In this document: positions 16,355 through 25,332 of the stretch, in pieces
Layout: each line of letters begins with the position of its first letter
Numbering within the stretch: the first letter of the stretch is position 1
From: UBA9926 sp913064795
Lineage (GTDB): Bacteria; Pseudomonadota; Gammaproteobacteria; Pseudomonadales; Azotimanducaceae
Assembly (NCBI GenBank): GCA_045560765.1
Contig: JBJKZD010000009.1
Coordinates: 744,001-808,000 of the forward strand
Direction of reading: 5' to 3'
DNA: 64,000 nt
Made by a program: the position numbers and the translations under genes
The notes under the pieces: model-generated
What the model was told of the DNA's origin: nothing
What the model saw: only the letters and a program-made list of their open reading frames with translations
Databases searched by the model: none

Positions 16355-18637
16355 TTGAGTCAAAAAGACCCCAAGGCATCACGAGAAGCCGCGCGCTATG
16401 CGGTGCCGATTGCGAGCCGAGAATGGATTCTTACCTTGTTAGACGAGGCGGGTAAACCGCTTACAGCAAAGCAAATCGCCGGTCGATTATCGATCGATAC
16501 CCCTGAGTCTAAAAAAGCTTTGAAATCTCGCTTGGCTGCGATGCTGAGAAGCGGCCAAGTCTCGATGAATGCCCGGTCGGGGTATTCGTCTAGACCCGCG
16601 CCATCGCTGCTTGAAGGGACTGTCTCGGCGCATCGAGATGGCTTTGGGTTCTTGGTCCTTGATGCAGAAGCAGATGATATCTATTTGAGCTACCAGGAAA
16701 TGAAAAAAGTTCTGCATGGGGATCGCGTGCAAGCCACACTGATTGAGGACGGGACTCGGTCGCGATCCCAAGCACGCATTGAGACAGTGCTAGAGCGCCC
16801 GATTAGTCGTGTGACAGGCCGAATACAATCTTCCCGTGAAGGTCTTTATGTGGAACCCCTCTCTCGGAGCCTGCATCATCCCATTCAACTCGAAGAGAGC
16901 AATAAGTTCGAGCTCAGCATTGGGCAGATTGTCGAAGTTGAGCTCGCAACGGCGCAACGGCGGGGCATGTTTTATGGGCGAATCGATAAGGTCTTAGCCG
17001 AGGAGATGAGCCCAGATGTTGAAATTGAAGTTGCTCTGAGGAATCACGATATTCCCTTTGAATTTCCAGAGGAGGTTCTGGCTGAGGTAAAGGCCATCAA
17101 GAATCATCTCAATGCCAAAGATCTCAAACATCGAGAAGATCTGAGGCACCTGCCGTTTGTGACCATCGATGGTCAAGACGCGAAAGACTTTGATGATGCC
17201 GTATTTGCCGAATCAACAGGTTCTGGATTCAGGCTTTGGGTGGCGATCGCCGATGTCGCCCATTACGTCACCCCGGGTTCGCCGCTTGAAACCGAAGCCA
17301 TCAGGCGGGGCACCAGCGTTTACTTCCCGCAATGGGTGGTGCCGATGTTGCCTGAAAAATTGAGTAACGGTCTTTGTTCCTTAAAGCCCTTGGAAGATCG
17401 ATTAGCGGTGGTCTGCGTGATGGATTTTGACGCCACGGGTCATCGTATTGCCTTTAGATTCCTGGAAGCGGTCATCCAATCCAGCGCTCGGCTCATCTAC
17501 GAAGATGTCGCGACCTGCATCACAGACCCTAACGCGCTGGCTGCTCTGGGGGAGCCCATCGCCCAGAACATCACAATGCTCTTAAGCGTCTATCAAAAAC
17601 TACTTGAGAGACGAGCGAAGCGAGGGGCCCTCGAGATCGAAACATCGGAGCTGAATATCGAGTGGGACGACACCGGTGCATTATCAGTGATGGCGCAGCG
17701 GGTCCGCACCGATGCGCATAAGTTAATTGAAGAATGTATGTTGGCGGCCAATGTTGCGATGGCAGACCTGATTGCATCTTCAGGCCAGTTGGGATTGTAT
17801 CGAGTGCACGATGAGCCTGATGCCGAGCGGGTGACGCGGTTAGCCTCTATATTGGCTCAATTTGGGATCGCCTTCGATGCGGATCAAGCCAAGGTGACGA
17901 CCCAGGATTTTCAAAAGGTGTTGGATGCAAGCAGAGATCAGCCGGCGGGCGCTGTTTTGCAAATGCTGATTTTGCGGACGATGAATCAGGCGATCTATAC
18001 CCCCGATCGCCGCCAACATTTTGGGCTTAATTATGGGGGTTATGCGCACTTTACATCGCCTATTCGGCGCCTAGCCGATCTGATGAACCATCGATTAGTG
18101 AAGTCCGTTGTGACTGCCGAGCGTACCCAGAAGCAACTCAAATCACCGCCCGCCAATGAAGAGGCCGGGATGCAAGCTTTGGGTGAACAAGCTAGCCTGA
18201 CAGAAAGACGTGCGGATGCTGCGGTATTTGAAGTCCTGGAATGGCTAAAGTGTGAATACCTAAAAAAATATTTGGGTGAGTCTTTTGAAGGGGTCATCAC
18301 GACCGCAGTTAAATTTGGTCTTTTTGTGAACATTGAACCGATGATGGCAGAGGGTTTGATTCATGTCTCTAGCCTCGCGGATGACCATTATCGATTCGAT
18401 CAAGATCGAGGTGCTCTGATCGGATCACGCTCTGGGCGGGTGTTTAGTTTGGGCGATCGAGTCGTGGTTCAAATCGACCGCGTGGATGCGATGCTGGGTC
18501 AAGTGTCACTGTCACTCTCTGAGCATCGGCCGCTTCATCGCCGGGGAGAGTCTTCGGGACGCAGTCCAAAAAAACGGGGCCAAAAAACAACCTCAGGTCG
18601 CGCGCCGAGTAAACGGAAACGAACTCGACGTGGCTGA
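16355..18637 (+). CDS. rnr: Ribonuclease R
   Basis: RNase R is a processive 3'-5' exoribonuclease of the RNB family that degrades structured RNA and acts in tmRNA-linked mRNA decay. The order is a winged-helix N-terminus, cold-shock-like OB domains (about 85-240), the RNB domain with the catalytic Asp cluster in DGQDAKDFDDAV, an S1 domain (GVITTAVKFGLFVNIE) and a basic C-terminal tail with KKRGQK. 760 residues. Translation starts at TTG 16355, with AAGGA upstream. It overlaps rlmB by 8 bp, the usual rnr-rlmB pairing. Confidence 0.96.
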   Translation: MSQKDPKASREAARYAVPIASREWILTLLDEAGKPLTAKQIAGRLSIDTPESKKALKSRLAAMLRSGQVSMNARSGYSSRPAPSLLEGTVSAHRDGFGFLVLDAEADDIYLSYQEMKKVLHGDRVQATLIEDGTRSRSQARIETVLERPISRVTGRIQSSREGLYVEPLSRSLHHPIQLEESNKFELSIGQIVEVELATAQRRGMFYGRIDKVLAEEMSPDVEIEVALRNHDIPFEFPEEVLAEVKAIKNHLNAKDLKHREDLRHLPFVTIDGQDAKDFDDAVFAESTGSGFRLWVAIADVAHYVTPGSPLETEAIRRGTSVYFPQWVVPMLPEKLSNGLCSLKPLEDRLAVVCVMDFDATGHRIAFRFLEAVIQSSARLIYEDVATCITDPNALAALGEPIAQNITMLLSVYQKLLERRAKRGALEIETSELNIEWDDTGALSVMAQRVRTDAHKLIEECMLAANVAMADLIASSGQLGLYRVHDEPDAERVTRLASILAQFGIAFDADQAKVTTQDFQKVLDASRDQPAGAVLQMLILRTMNQAIYTPDRRQHFGLNYGGYAHFTSPIRRLADLMNHRLVKSVVTAERTQKQLKSPPANEEAGMQALGEQASLTERRADAAVFEVLEWLKCEYLKKYLGESFEGVITTAVKFGLFVNIEPMMAEGLIHVSSLADDHYRFDQDRGALIGSRSGRVFSLGDRVVVQIDRVDAMLGQVSLSLSEHRPLHRRGESSGRSPKKRGQKTTSGRAPSKRKRTRRG

Positions 18638-19367
18638 TCACTGGATTTATGGTTTTCACCCGGTTGCCCAGCGCCTGCCACAGATCGGCTCGGGGGTTTT
18701 GCTCATCAGAAGCGGCAAGGTGACCGGGCGTGTTGAGACCCTGATCGCCCTTGCACACTCAAAACAGATCGCTGTTGAGCGGGTCTCCCTGGAGGCATTT
18801 GATCAGCGTTTAGGCGCTGTGGTCGAGCATCAAGGGTTGGCATTGCTCACGTCCGAGGCGCCAATTCAGATCGTTGAGACACTGGATGCCTTTCTAGCTC
18901 CCAAGGAGATTCCCCGAACTTTACTGGTCCTGGACGGTGTTACGGATCCAGGTAATTTAGGCGCTTGCTTGCGCAGTGCGTTGACGTTCGGGGTTGATGC
19001 GGTGGTTGTGCCGAAACACGGTTCAGCGCCCCTCAATGCCATTGTAATGAAACGATCCGCGGGCGCTGCGGCTGAGATTCCTGTGGTCGAAGTGACCAAT
19101 CTCTCTCGCAGTCTTCGTCAAATGAAATCAGCAGGATATTGGGTTGTTGGAACGGCCCTAGGGTCTGATGTTAGCCTCGCTGAATTTGATCTCCGTACGG
19201 ACATTGTGTTGGTGATGGGATCCGAGGGAGAGGGTCTACGTTTCAACACGCGTAAGCAGTGTGATTGTCTTGTAGAAATCCCCATGCACCGAGACGCATT
19301 TAACCTGAATGTCAGTGTGGCAACCGGTATCTGCCTCTATGAACTCTACCGGCAGCGATCAACCTAA
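18630..19367 (+). CDS. rlmB: 23S rRNA (guanosine-2251-2'-O-)-methyltransferase RlmB
   Basis: This SPOUT-class (SpoU) enzyme 2'-O-methylates G2251 in the 23S rRNA P-loop. The N-terminus HWIYGFHPVAQRL is the substrate-binding domain. The C-terminal knot domain has motif 1 (DGVTDPGNLGACLRSA), motif 2 (VMGSEGEGL) and motif 3 (LNVSVATGICLYE). GTG at 18630 is chosen because it aligns with the family N-terminus and lies inside the last codons of rnr; longer extensions into rnr are out-of-frame readings of that gene. 245 residues. Confidence 0.95.
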   Translation: MADHWIYGFHPVAQRLPQIGSGVLLIRSGKVTGRVETLIALAHSKQIAVERVSLEAFDQRLGAVVEHQGLALLTSEAPIQIVETLDAFLAPKEIPRTLLVLDGVTDPGNLGACLRSALTFGVDAVVVPKHGSAPLNAIVMKRSAGAAAEIPVVEVTNLSRSLRQMKSAGYWVVGTALGSDVSLAEFDLRTDIVLVMGSEGEGLRFNTRKQCDCLVEIPMHRDAFNLNVSVATGICLYELYRQRST

Positions 19368-19482
19368 GGGTTGTCTTCATTTGCATCTTAGAAGCCAATT
19401 TCGTACACTGCGCGGCCAGTAATTTCATTCACTCCTTGCTGCACCAGTATGACTGGGTAGCAACTACCAAGAGGAGATCTCT

Positions 19483-19932
19483 ATGCGGCATTATGAAGTC
19501 GTATTTCTAGTGCACCCTGGACAAAGCGAGCAGGTCCCAGGGATGATCGAACGCTATTCAAACATGATTACCCAAGGCGGCGGGACAGTACACCGTGTCG
19601 AGGATTGGGGCAGGCGTCAATTGGCTTACCCCATTAATAAAATCTTCAAAGCACACTACGCGATGTTAAACATCGAATGTGGTCTTGAAACCTTGGAAGA
19701 GCTCAGCGATGCCTTTCGATTCAACGATGCGGTAATCCGAAATATGATCATGGGCAGAAAGCAAGCGGACACCGTTGTCTCGCCTATCATGAAGATTGAG
19801 AACGAGAGCAAAGAACGCAAAGACCGTGAAGATAGTCGTAATGCCCGTGCCGAAGCGAAAGCTGCGGCGGCAGCCACTGAAGCGGCTCCAGAGTCCGCTG
19901 CACCCGCCACTGCCGAATCCGGGGGAGAATAA
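19483..19932 (+). CDS. rpsF: 30S ribosomal protein S6
   Basis: S6 binds S18 and 16S rRNA in the platform of the small subunit. The opening MRHYEVVFLVHPGQSEQVPG and EDWGRRQLAYPINK are the family signatures. The C-terminus carries an Ala/Glu-rich acidic tail (about 105-149) longer than in E. coli; tails of this sort receive post-translational Glu residues from RimK in E. coli. AGAGGAGA is the ribosome-binding site. First gene of the rpsF-rpsR-DUF2232-rplI cluster, with a 115-bp leader. Confidence 0.98.
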   Translation: MRHYEVVFLVHPGQSEQVPGMIERYSNMITQGGGTVHRVEDWGRRQLAYPINKIFKAHYAMLNIECGLETLEELSDAFRFNDAVIRNMIMGRKQADTVVSPIMKIENESKERKDREDSRNARAEAKAAAAATEAAPESAAPATAESGGE

Positions 19933-19934
19933 CC

Positions 19935-20162
19935 ATGTCTAGATTCTTTAGAAGAAGAAAGTATTGTCGGTTCACCGCTGAAGGGATTACGGAAGTCGAC
20001 TACAAAGATGTCGAGCTTTTGAAAGCCTATATCACCGAAACAGGAAAAATTGTTCCCAGTCGAATTACGGGAACAAAGGCCAAGTATCAGAGGCAACTTG
20101 CTAAGGCAGTCAAACGCGCACGTTATCTTGCGCTACTGCCCTATACCGACGCGCACAAGTAG
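19935..20162 (+). CDS. rpsR: 30S ribosomal protein S18
   Basis: S18 is the partner of S6 on the 30S platform. The 75-residue protein has the standard RRRKYCRF start, the central ITETGKIVPSRITGTKAK segment and a basic C-terminal helix ending in YTDAHK. It begins 2 bp after rpsF, so the two are made in equal amounts. The start codon follows the GGGGGAG at the end of rpsF. Confidence 0.98.
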   Translation: MSRFFRRRKYCRFTAEGITEVDYKDVELLKAYITETGKIVPSRITGTKAKYQRQLAKAVKRARYLALLPYTDAHK

Positions 20163-20180
20163 CGGCCCTTTAGGATTATT

Positions 20181-21032
20181 GTGAAAGGGCTCGCCGCTTT
20201 TGTGATGCGAGGCCGAGTACAGGCCAGCGGTGCTGCGGCTATCGCCTCTGCATTGCCACTCGTAAGTTGGATTGGTGCCGCCATTGTGGCTTTGATCGTT
20301 TTGCGGCAAGGACTCAAGGAAGGCGCTTTGGTCTCTCTTTGGGCAGCATTGCCTTTGATTGTGGCCTTTCAGGTGGGTGGCGATTCGAGTGGACTGATCG
20401 CGCTTGCCGGAACGGTAGTGATTGCGGTGACGTTGCGTCTGACGGGCTCTTGGGAGCTTACGCTTTATGCCTGTGTGGTCGCGTCAGGCGTAGGAAGCCT
20501 TTTGTTTTCTGTGATCTCAGAACCAATCCTGATCACGTTTGTGGAGTGGTACGTCGGGATGGTTGAACAACTGGCCGTCGAGCAAAATTTGAACCCCGTG
20601 AGTGTTGATGAAGGGCGACGTCAGGCGGTGAGTTTTTTGGCCATGGGCCAAGCGTATCTGATGGTGGGTGCGCTGATGTTGTCACGTTGGTGGCAGAGCG
20701 TTTTGTTTAATCCAGGTGGGTTTGGACAAGAGCTTAAGCAAACAAGGTTATCGCTAAAGGCCGTGGTGCCAATTGTGTTAGTCGGGCTTTTGCTGGCGGT
20801 ACAAGATGGGATGGGTTCGTGGCTAGGGCTCTTAACAGTGCCGTTTGTTGTCATCGGTGCTGGCTTGGTTCACGAAATACTGGCTGCGCGAGGCGTCTCG
20901 CACCAGTGGTACGTAATGTTTTATGTGACGTTGTTGCTGTTCTTTCAGGCAGTCTGCGCCGCATTGGTCGTCTTGGTCACTGTTGATAGTGCGATGGATA
21001 TTAGACAAAGAATGAGGTCAAAAGAGGATTAG
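20181..21032 (+). CDS. DUF2232-type polytopic membrane protein (YybS-like)
   Basis: A hydrophobic 283-residue protein with about eight predicted membrane segments. Genes of this type sit between rpsR and rplI in Pseudomonas and relatives, and members of DUF2232 resemble the S components of vitamin/ECF transporters, but no substrate is known. The start is GTG at 20181, 18 bp after rpsR; TTTAGGA lies upstream. Only 4 bp separate it from rplI. The family call rests on position and hydrophobic pattern more than on residues. Confidence 0.75.
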   Translation: MKGLAAFVMRGRVQASGAAAIASALPLVSWIGAAIVALIVLRQGLKEGALVSLWAALPLIVAFQVGGDSSGLIALAGTVVIAVTLRLTGSWELTLYACVVASGVGSLLFSVISEPILITFVEWYVGMVEQLAVEQNLNPVSVDEGRRQAVSFLAMGQAYLMVGALMLSRWWQSVLFNPGGFGQELKQTRLSLKAVVPIVLVGLLLAVQDGMGSWLGLLTVPFVVIGAGLVHEILAARGVSHQWYVMFYVTLLLFFQAVCAALVVLVTVDSAMDIRQRMRSKED

Positions 21033-21036
21033 GATT

Positions 21037-21498
21037 ATGGAAGTCATACTACTCGAAAATGTTGCAAACCTAGGTGGGCTGGGTGATCAAGTCACGGTCA
21101 AACCGGGTTACGGGCGAAACTACCTAGTGCCCCAGGGCAAAGCTGTTACGGCCACGGCAACCAATATCGCGGAATTTGAATCTCGACGGGCGGAGTTGCA
21201 GAAGGAAGCCGATGCTCAGCGCAGCGCTGCTCAAACTCGTGCGGAAAAGGTCAATGCCTTATCCTTGACGATTGCTGCCAATGCAGGGGAAGAGGGCAAG
21301 CTTTTTGGTTCGGTAACGGTGCGAGACATCGCCGATGCTGCTACCGACGCAGGGGTAGAAATTGATCGGAGCGAAGTCAGACTTCCAGAAGGTCCTCTGC
21401 GAGCTCTGGGGGAATACCAGGTAGAGGTTTATCTGCACCCAGAGGTCAGCGCCCAAGTGACGGTCATGATTGAAGCCGAGGAAGCATTTCCATCCTAA
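21037..21498 (+). CDS. rplI: 50S ribosomal protein L9
   Basis: L9 is a two-domain protein joined by a long helix, and helps reading-frame maintenance. It starts with MEVILLENVANLGGLGDQV and GYGRNYLVPQGKA, the L9 N-domain signature. The connecting helix (about 45-75) and C-domain (KLFGSVTVRDIADA) follow. The 153 residues are slightly more than in E. coli. An AGGATT motif precedes the ATG. Confidence 0.98.
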   Translation: MEVILLENVANLGGLGDQVTVKPGYGRNYLVPQGKAVTATATNIAEFESRRAELQKEADAQRSAAQTRAEKVNALSLTIAANAGEEGKLFGSVTVRDIADAATDAGVEIDRSEVRLPEGPLRALGEYQVEVYLHPEVSAQVTVMIEAEEAFPS

Positions 21499-21543
21499 GA
21501 CCAATCCATTAGTCTAAAGATTGGATCCCACTGAGAACGACTT

Positions 21544-22914
21544 TTGGCCATCGACATGGATGATCACCAAGCCCTGAAGGTCCCGCCGCATTCTATTGAG
21601 GCGGAACGTTCAGTGTTGGGTGGATTAATGCTCGATAGCGAGGCCTGGGACAGAATCTCAGCACTGGTGACTGCAGACGATTTCTATCGATCTGAGCACC
21701 GACCCATTTTTCGAGCCATGGAATGGCTCATCAGCCAGAATAAACCCCTAGACATCGTGACCCTCGCTGAATCGCTCGAGTTACATGGTGAGCTAGAAGA
21801 TGTGGGCGGTTTGGGCTATCTGACGGAACTCGCATCCGGAACGCCAACAGCATCCAACGTTGCCGCCTATGCCGATATTGTTCAAGAACGTGCAACGGTT
21901 CGCAAACTCATTGGCGTCGCTCATGAGATTGCGGAGAGTGGTTTTAACCCTCAAGGTCGCGACAGCGCTCGCTTGATTGACGAGGCAGAAGGCAAAGTCT
22001 TCAAGATCGGTGACGAACGTCCTAGTCGTGGGGGCCCTGAGTCCGTTCGACCACTGCTCGCCAGAGCCGTCGAAAAAATCGATGAACTCTACCTGACCAA
22101 AGGCGCTTTGACTGGAATCAGCTCAGGATTTCAGGACATCGATACAATCACCGGTGGTCTTCAAGCCGCTGATTTGGTGATTGTCGCCGGTCGCCCCTCG
22201 ATGGGTAAAACGGCCTTTATGATGAATGTCGCCGAAAGTGCGGTTATCTCCGGAGAAAAACCAGTGGTGGTGTTCAGCCTAGAGATGCCGTCGCATTCGC
22301 TGATTATGCGAATGCTGTCGTCACTCGGCCGGATCGACCAAAGTAAAATTCGAAGTGGCCAGCTCGGTGATGATGACTGGCCTCGCCTAACCTCCGCGGT
22401 GACGCTGCTCAATGATAAGCCCCTCTTCGTTGACGATACGCCGGGCCTAACACCCAATGAAATGCGTTCAAGAAGCCGCAGGATTGTTCGCGAACATGGC
22501 GCGATTGGTATGATCGTGGTGGATTATCTGCAGTTGATGCAAACCTCCAGCACACCAGAAAACAGAGCGGTTGAGATCTCGGAGATTTCTCGATCGCTTA
22601 AATCGATCGCAAAAGAGTTTGATTGCCCAGTGATTGCCGGATCCCAGCTAAATCGTAGTCTCGAACAGAGAACCGATAAACGGCCGATCATGTCCGACTT
22701 GCGAGAGTCTGGCGCCATCGAACAGGACGCGGACTTGATCATGGCTGTATATCGGGATGAGGTCTATCACGAGGATACGCCCGACCGGGGCGTTGCTGAA
22801 ATCATCATTCTAAAACAACGTAATGGACCCATCGGTCGTAAAAAGCTTGCGTTTATCGGGCAATATACAAAGTTCGAAGACTTAGCCAGAGATTATGAAG
22901 ACTACTACGAGTGA
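21544..22914 (+). CDS. dnaB: Replicative DNA helicase DnaB
   Basis: DnaB is the hexameric 5'-3' helicase of the replication fork. The N-terminal domain (PPHSIEAERSVLGGLMLD) binds primase. The RecA-like C-domain has Walker A GRPSMGKTAF, Walker B VVDYLQLM and the SLEMP and LRESGAIEQDAD motifs. It is 456 residues from TTG 21544; ATG 21556 four codons later is an equally possible start, since neither has a strong ribosome-binding site. No intein is present. Its stop overlaps the alr GTG (GTGA). Confidence 0.96.
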   Translation: MAIDMDDHQALKVPPHSIEAERSVLGGLMLDSEAWDRISALVTADDFYRSEHRPIFRAMEWLISQNKPLDIVTLAESLELHGELEDVGGLGYLTELASGTPTASNVAAYADIVQERATVRKLIGVAHEIAESGFNPQGRDSARLIDEAEGKVFKIGDERPSRGGPESVRPLLARAVEKIDELYLTKGALTGISSGFQDIDTITGGLQAADLVIVAGRPSMGKTAFMMNVAESAVISGEKPVVVFSLEMPSHSLIMRMLSSLGRIDQSKIRSGQLGDDDWPRLTSAVTLLNDKPLFVDDTPGLTPNEMRSRSRRIVREHGAIGMIVVDYLQLMQTSSTPENRAVEISEISRSLKSIAKEFDCPVIAGSQLNRSLEQRTDKRPIMSDLRESGAIEQDADLIMAVYRDEVYHEDTPDRGVAEIIILKQRNGPIGRKKLAFIGQYTKFEDLARDYEDYYE

Positions 22915-23957
22915 ATGATCAGGACGCTTCAGTACGAATTGATCTCGCAAGCCTAACGTATAACTTCAATGTAGCCCGTGCCGCCGCGCCGACAAGTCAA
23001 ATTATGGCTGTGATCAAAGCCGATGCTTACGGTCATGGCGCCGAGGCCGTAGCAAAACACCTAGGGAGCGCTGACGCTTTTGCGGTTGCACGAATCAGCG
23101 AAGCGGTCGCATTGCGCGAATGTGGAATCAACCATCCAATCACCGTTTTATCGGGCTTAATCGATCAGCACGGCCTTCGCCTAGCGGAGCGTTATGGTAT
23201 CGACCTTGTGCTGCATCATCCAGAGCAATTGGGTTTGTTTCAAAGTTCGGGAGTGAATGTTTGGCTAAAATTCGACACCGGGATGCATCGATTAGGTCTC
23301 GGTCTGAAAGATCTGGAAGGCTGCTTAAAGGCGCTGCCCGAAGCGAGGGTGCTCGGGTTGGTCAGTCATTTCTCAGATGCTGACGATCCGAGTAATGCCA
23401 AAAACAATGAGCAACTCGAAACCTTTTTAGCTCAGATCCAGCGATTTGGATTACCCGGCAGCCTATCAAACTCAGCCGCGATTCTTTCTGGTTTGGGGAC
23501 CGATCAAGCCTGGGTCAGGCCAGGGATCATGTTGTATGGAGCGAACCCCTTTGTGAGTCGGTCCGTTGACTTGCGTCCCGTCATGGAGCTGACCGCGCCG
23601 GTCATTGCGGTCAAACAATTGCGAAGAGGCGACCGGGTTGGTTATGGCAGTCGTTGGCAGGCTCAAGCCGATTGTACGGTGGCGGTGTTGGCGATCGGTT
23701 ATGCGGACGGTTACCCTCGAGAAATCAAGCTGGATACACCGGTGGGATTGAACGGTCAGCGTGAAACTGTGTTGGGCCGTATTTCTATGGACATGTTAAC
23801 GATTTCAGTGTCCGGAGCGCCGCCCTCAATTGGCGATCGTGCTGAGCTGTGGGGCCAGCACGTTGCTATCGAGGAGGTTGCGGCCCAGGCCGGAACCTTG
23901 TCTTATGTCCTAATGTGCGGACTGGCTGCGCGTGTCCCCAGAATCTATCAAGAGTAG
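22911..23957 (+). CDS. alr: Alanine racemase
   Basis: A PLP enzyme that makes D-alanine for peptidoglycan. The PLP lysine is in AVIKADAYGHGA near residue 35. The second catalytic base, Tyr, lies in GYGSRW. RISMDMLTI and the C-terminal VLMCGLAARVPR are also conserved. It starts with GTG at 22911, overlapping the dnaB stop by 4 bp. 348 residues. The dnaB-alr order is common in gammaproteobacteria. Confidence 0.95.
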   Translation: MNDQDASVRIDLASLTYNFNVARAAAPTSQIMAVIKADAYGHGAEAVAKHLGSADAFAVARISEAVALRECGINHPITVLSGLIDQHGLRLAERYGIDLVLHHPEQLGLFQSSGVNVWLKFDTGMHRLGLGLKDLEGCLKALPEARVLGLVSHFSDADDPSNAKNNEQLETFLAQIQRFGLPGSLSNSAAILSGLGTDQAWVRPGIMLYGANPFVSRSVDLRPVMELTAPVIAVKQLRRGDRVGYGSRWQAQADCTVAVLAIGYADGYPREIKLDTPVGLNGQRETVLGRISMDMLTISVSGAPPSIGDRAELWGQHVAIEEVAAQAGTLSYVLMCGLAARVPRIYQE

Positions 23958-23963
23958 TTGATT

Positions 23964-25331
23964 GTGAAAAAAGCAAAGCTGGCATTTGTCTGCAGTGACT
24001 GCGGGTCTGAATATACGAAGTGGCAGGGCCAATGTTTTGACTGTAGCGCATGGAACACGTTAAAGCAGATTCATTTAGGTAAAGCCCAGTCTGACCGTAG
24101 ATCCGGCGGCTTTTCTGGATTGCTCGAGCCCGTTCAAACCCTGAATGCGGTATCTACCGAGGTCAAGCCAAGACTGCCAGCGCCTTCAGAGGAGTTCAAT
24201 CGGGTTCTGGGCGGTGGTTTGGTTCCGGGGTCAGCGGTTCTGATCAGTGGATCACCCGGCGCAGGTAAAAGCACGTTGCTCATTCAAATTCTCTGCGAAT
24301 TGGCAGGGACAATTCCATCGCTGTATGTCACAGGGGAGGAAAGTCTCTCGCAGGTTGCGCTTCGGGCGCACAGATTGAGACTGAAGACAGATCAAATCAA
24401 AGTGATGTCCGAAACCAGTGTCGAGACGATTCTTGCGGCTTGGGATCAGGAGCAACCTAAGTTGATTGTGATTGACTCTATTCAGGTCATGCAGAGTGAA
24501 ACCGTCGATTCTGCGCCAGGAAGCGTCTCTCAGGTGCGGGAGTCTGCAGCTGCACTGATTCAAAAAGCCAAGCAAAGCGATACCATTTTGATGCTCGTGG
24601 GGCATGTGACTAAGGAAGGCAACCTGGCCGGCCCGCGGGTACTTGAGCATATGATCGATGCGTTTTTAATGCTGGAGGGCGATGCCGACGGTCGTTACCG
24701 AACCTTGCGCTCAATCAAAAATCGATTTGGAGCTGTTAATGAGCTGGGTATCTTCGCGATGACAGAGCAGGGGCTCAAGGATGTTGTCAATCCCTCAGCC
24801 ATCTTTTTAAACCGTGCCGAGATTGACGCGCCGGGCAGTGTGGTGATGGCCATTTGGGAAGGAACCCGACCGCTGTTGGTCGAAGCTCAAGCCTTGGTTG
24901 ATCAAAGTGCATTTTCTAATCCCCGTAGAATTGCGGTTGGCTTTGAACAGAATCGTTTGGCCATGTTGTTGGCCGTGCTCAGCCGTCATGGCGGGCTACA
25001 AGTTGCTGATCAGGATGTCTATATCAATGCTGTCGGCGGGATTCGAGTGGACGAAACCAGCAGTGATCTGGCGGTCTTGATGGCGGTGATTTCCAGCTTT
25101 AGGAACCGGCCACTTCCTCGGGATCTGATTTGCTTTGGTGAAGTTGGCTTGTCGGGAGAAATCAGGCCTGTACCCAACGGTCAGGAGCGTCTGCGAGAGG
25201 CGGCAAAACATGGTTTTAAAAGGGCTCTGGTGCCCAAGGGCAATATGGCCAAACAGGCGATCGATGGCATGTCTCTAAAGGGAATCACGCACCTTGGCGA
25301 AGCTCTGGAGCAATTGAACGATTGGATCTAG
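23964..25331 (+). CDS. radA: DNA repair protein RadA (branch-migration ATPase)
   Basis: RadA is a RecA-like hexameric helicase that promotes branch migration in recombination. An N-terminal four-cysteine zinc finger (CSDCG and CFDC) precedes the ATPase, with Walker A GSPGAGKST, the KNRFG motif and a C-terminal Lon-like domain (GEVGLSGEIRPV). GTG at 23964 is chosen because AAGAG lies 9 bases upstream; a TTG two codons earlier touches the alr stop and has no room for a ribosome-binding site. 455 residues. Confidence 0.95.
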   Translation: MKKAKLAFVCSDCGSEYTKWQGQCFDCSAWNTLKQIHLGKAQSDRRSGGFSGLLEPVQTLNAVSTEVKPRLPAPSEEFNRVLGGGLVPGSAVLISGSPGAGKSTLLIQILCELAGTIPSLYVTGEESLSQVALRAHRLRLKTDQIKVMSETSVETILAAWDQEQPKLIVIDSIQVMQSETVDSAPGSVSQVRESAAALIQKAKQSDTILMLVGHVTKEGNLAGPRVLEHMIDAFLMLEGDADGRYRTLRSIKNRFGAVNELGIFAMTEQGLKDVVNPSAIFLNRAEIDAPGSVVMAIWEGTRPLLVEAQALVDQSAFSNPRRIAVGFEQNRLAMLLAVLSRHGGLQVADQDVYINAVGGIRVDETSSDLAVLMAVISSFRNRPLPRDLICFGEVGLSGEIRPVPNGQERLREAAKHGFKRALVPKGNMAKQAIDGMSLKGITHLGEALEQLNDWI

Positions 25332-25332
25332 T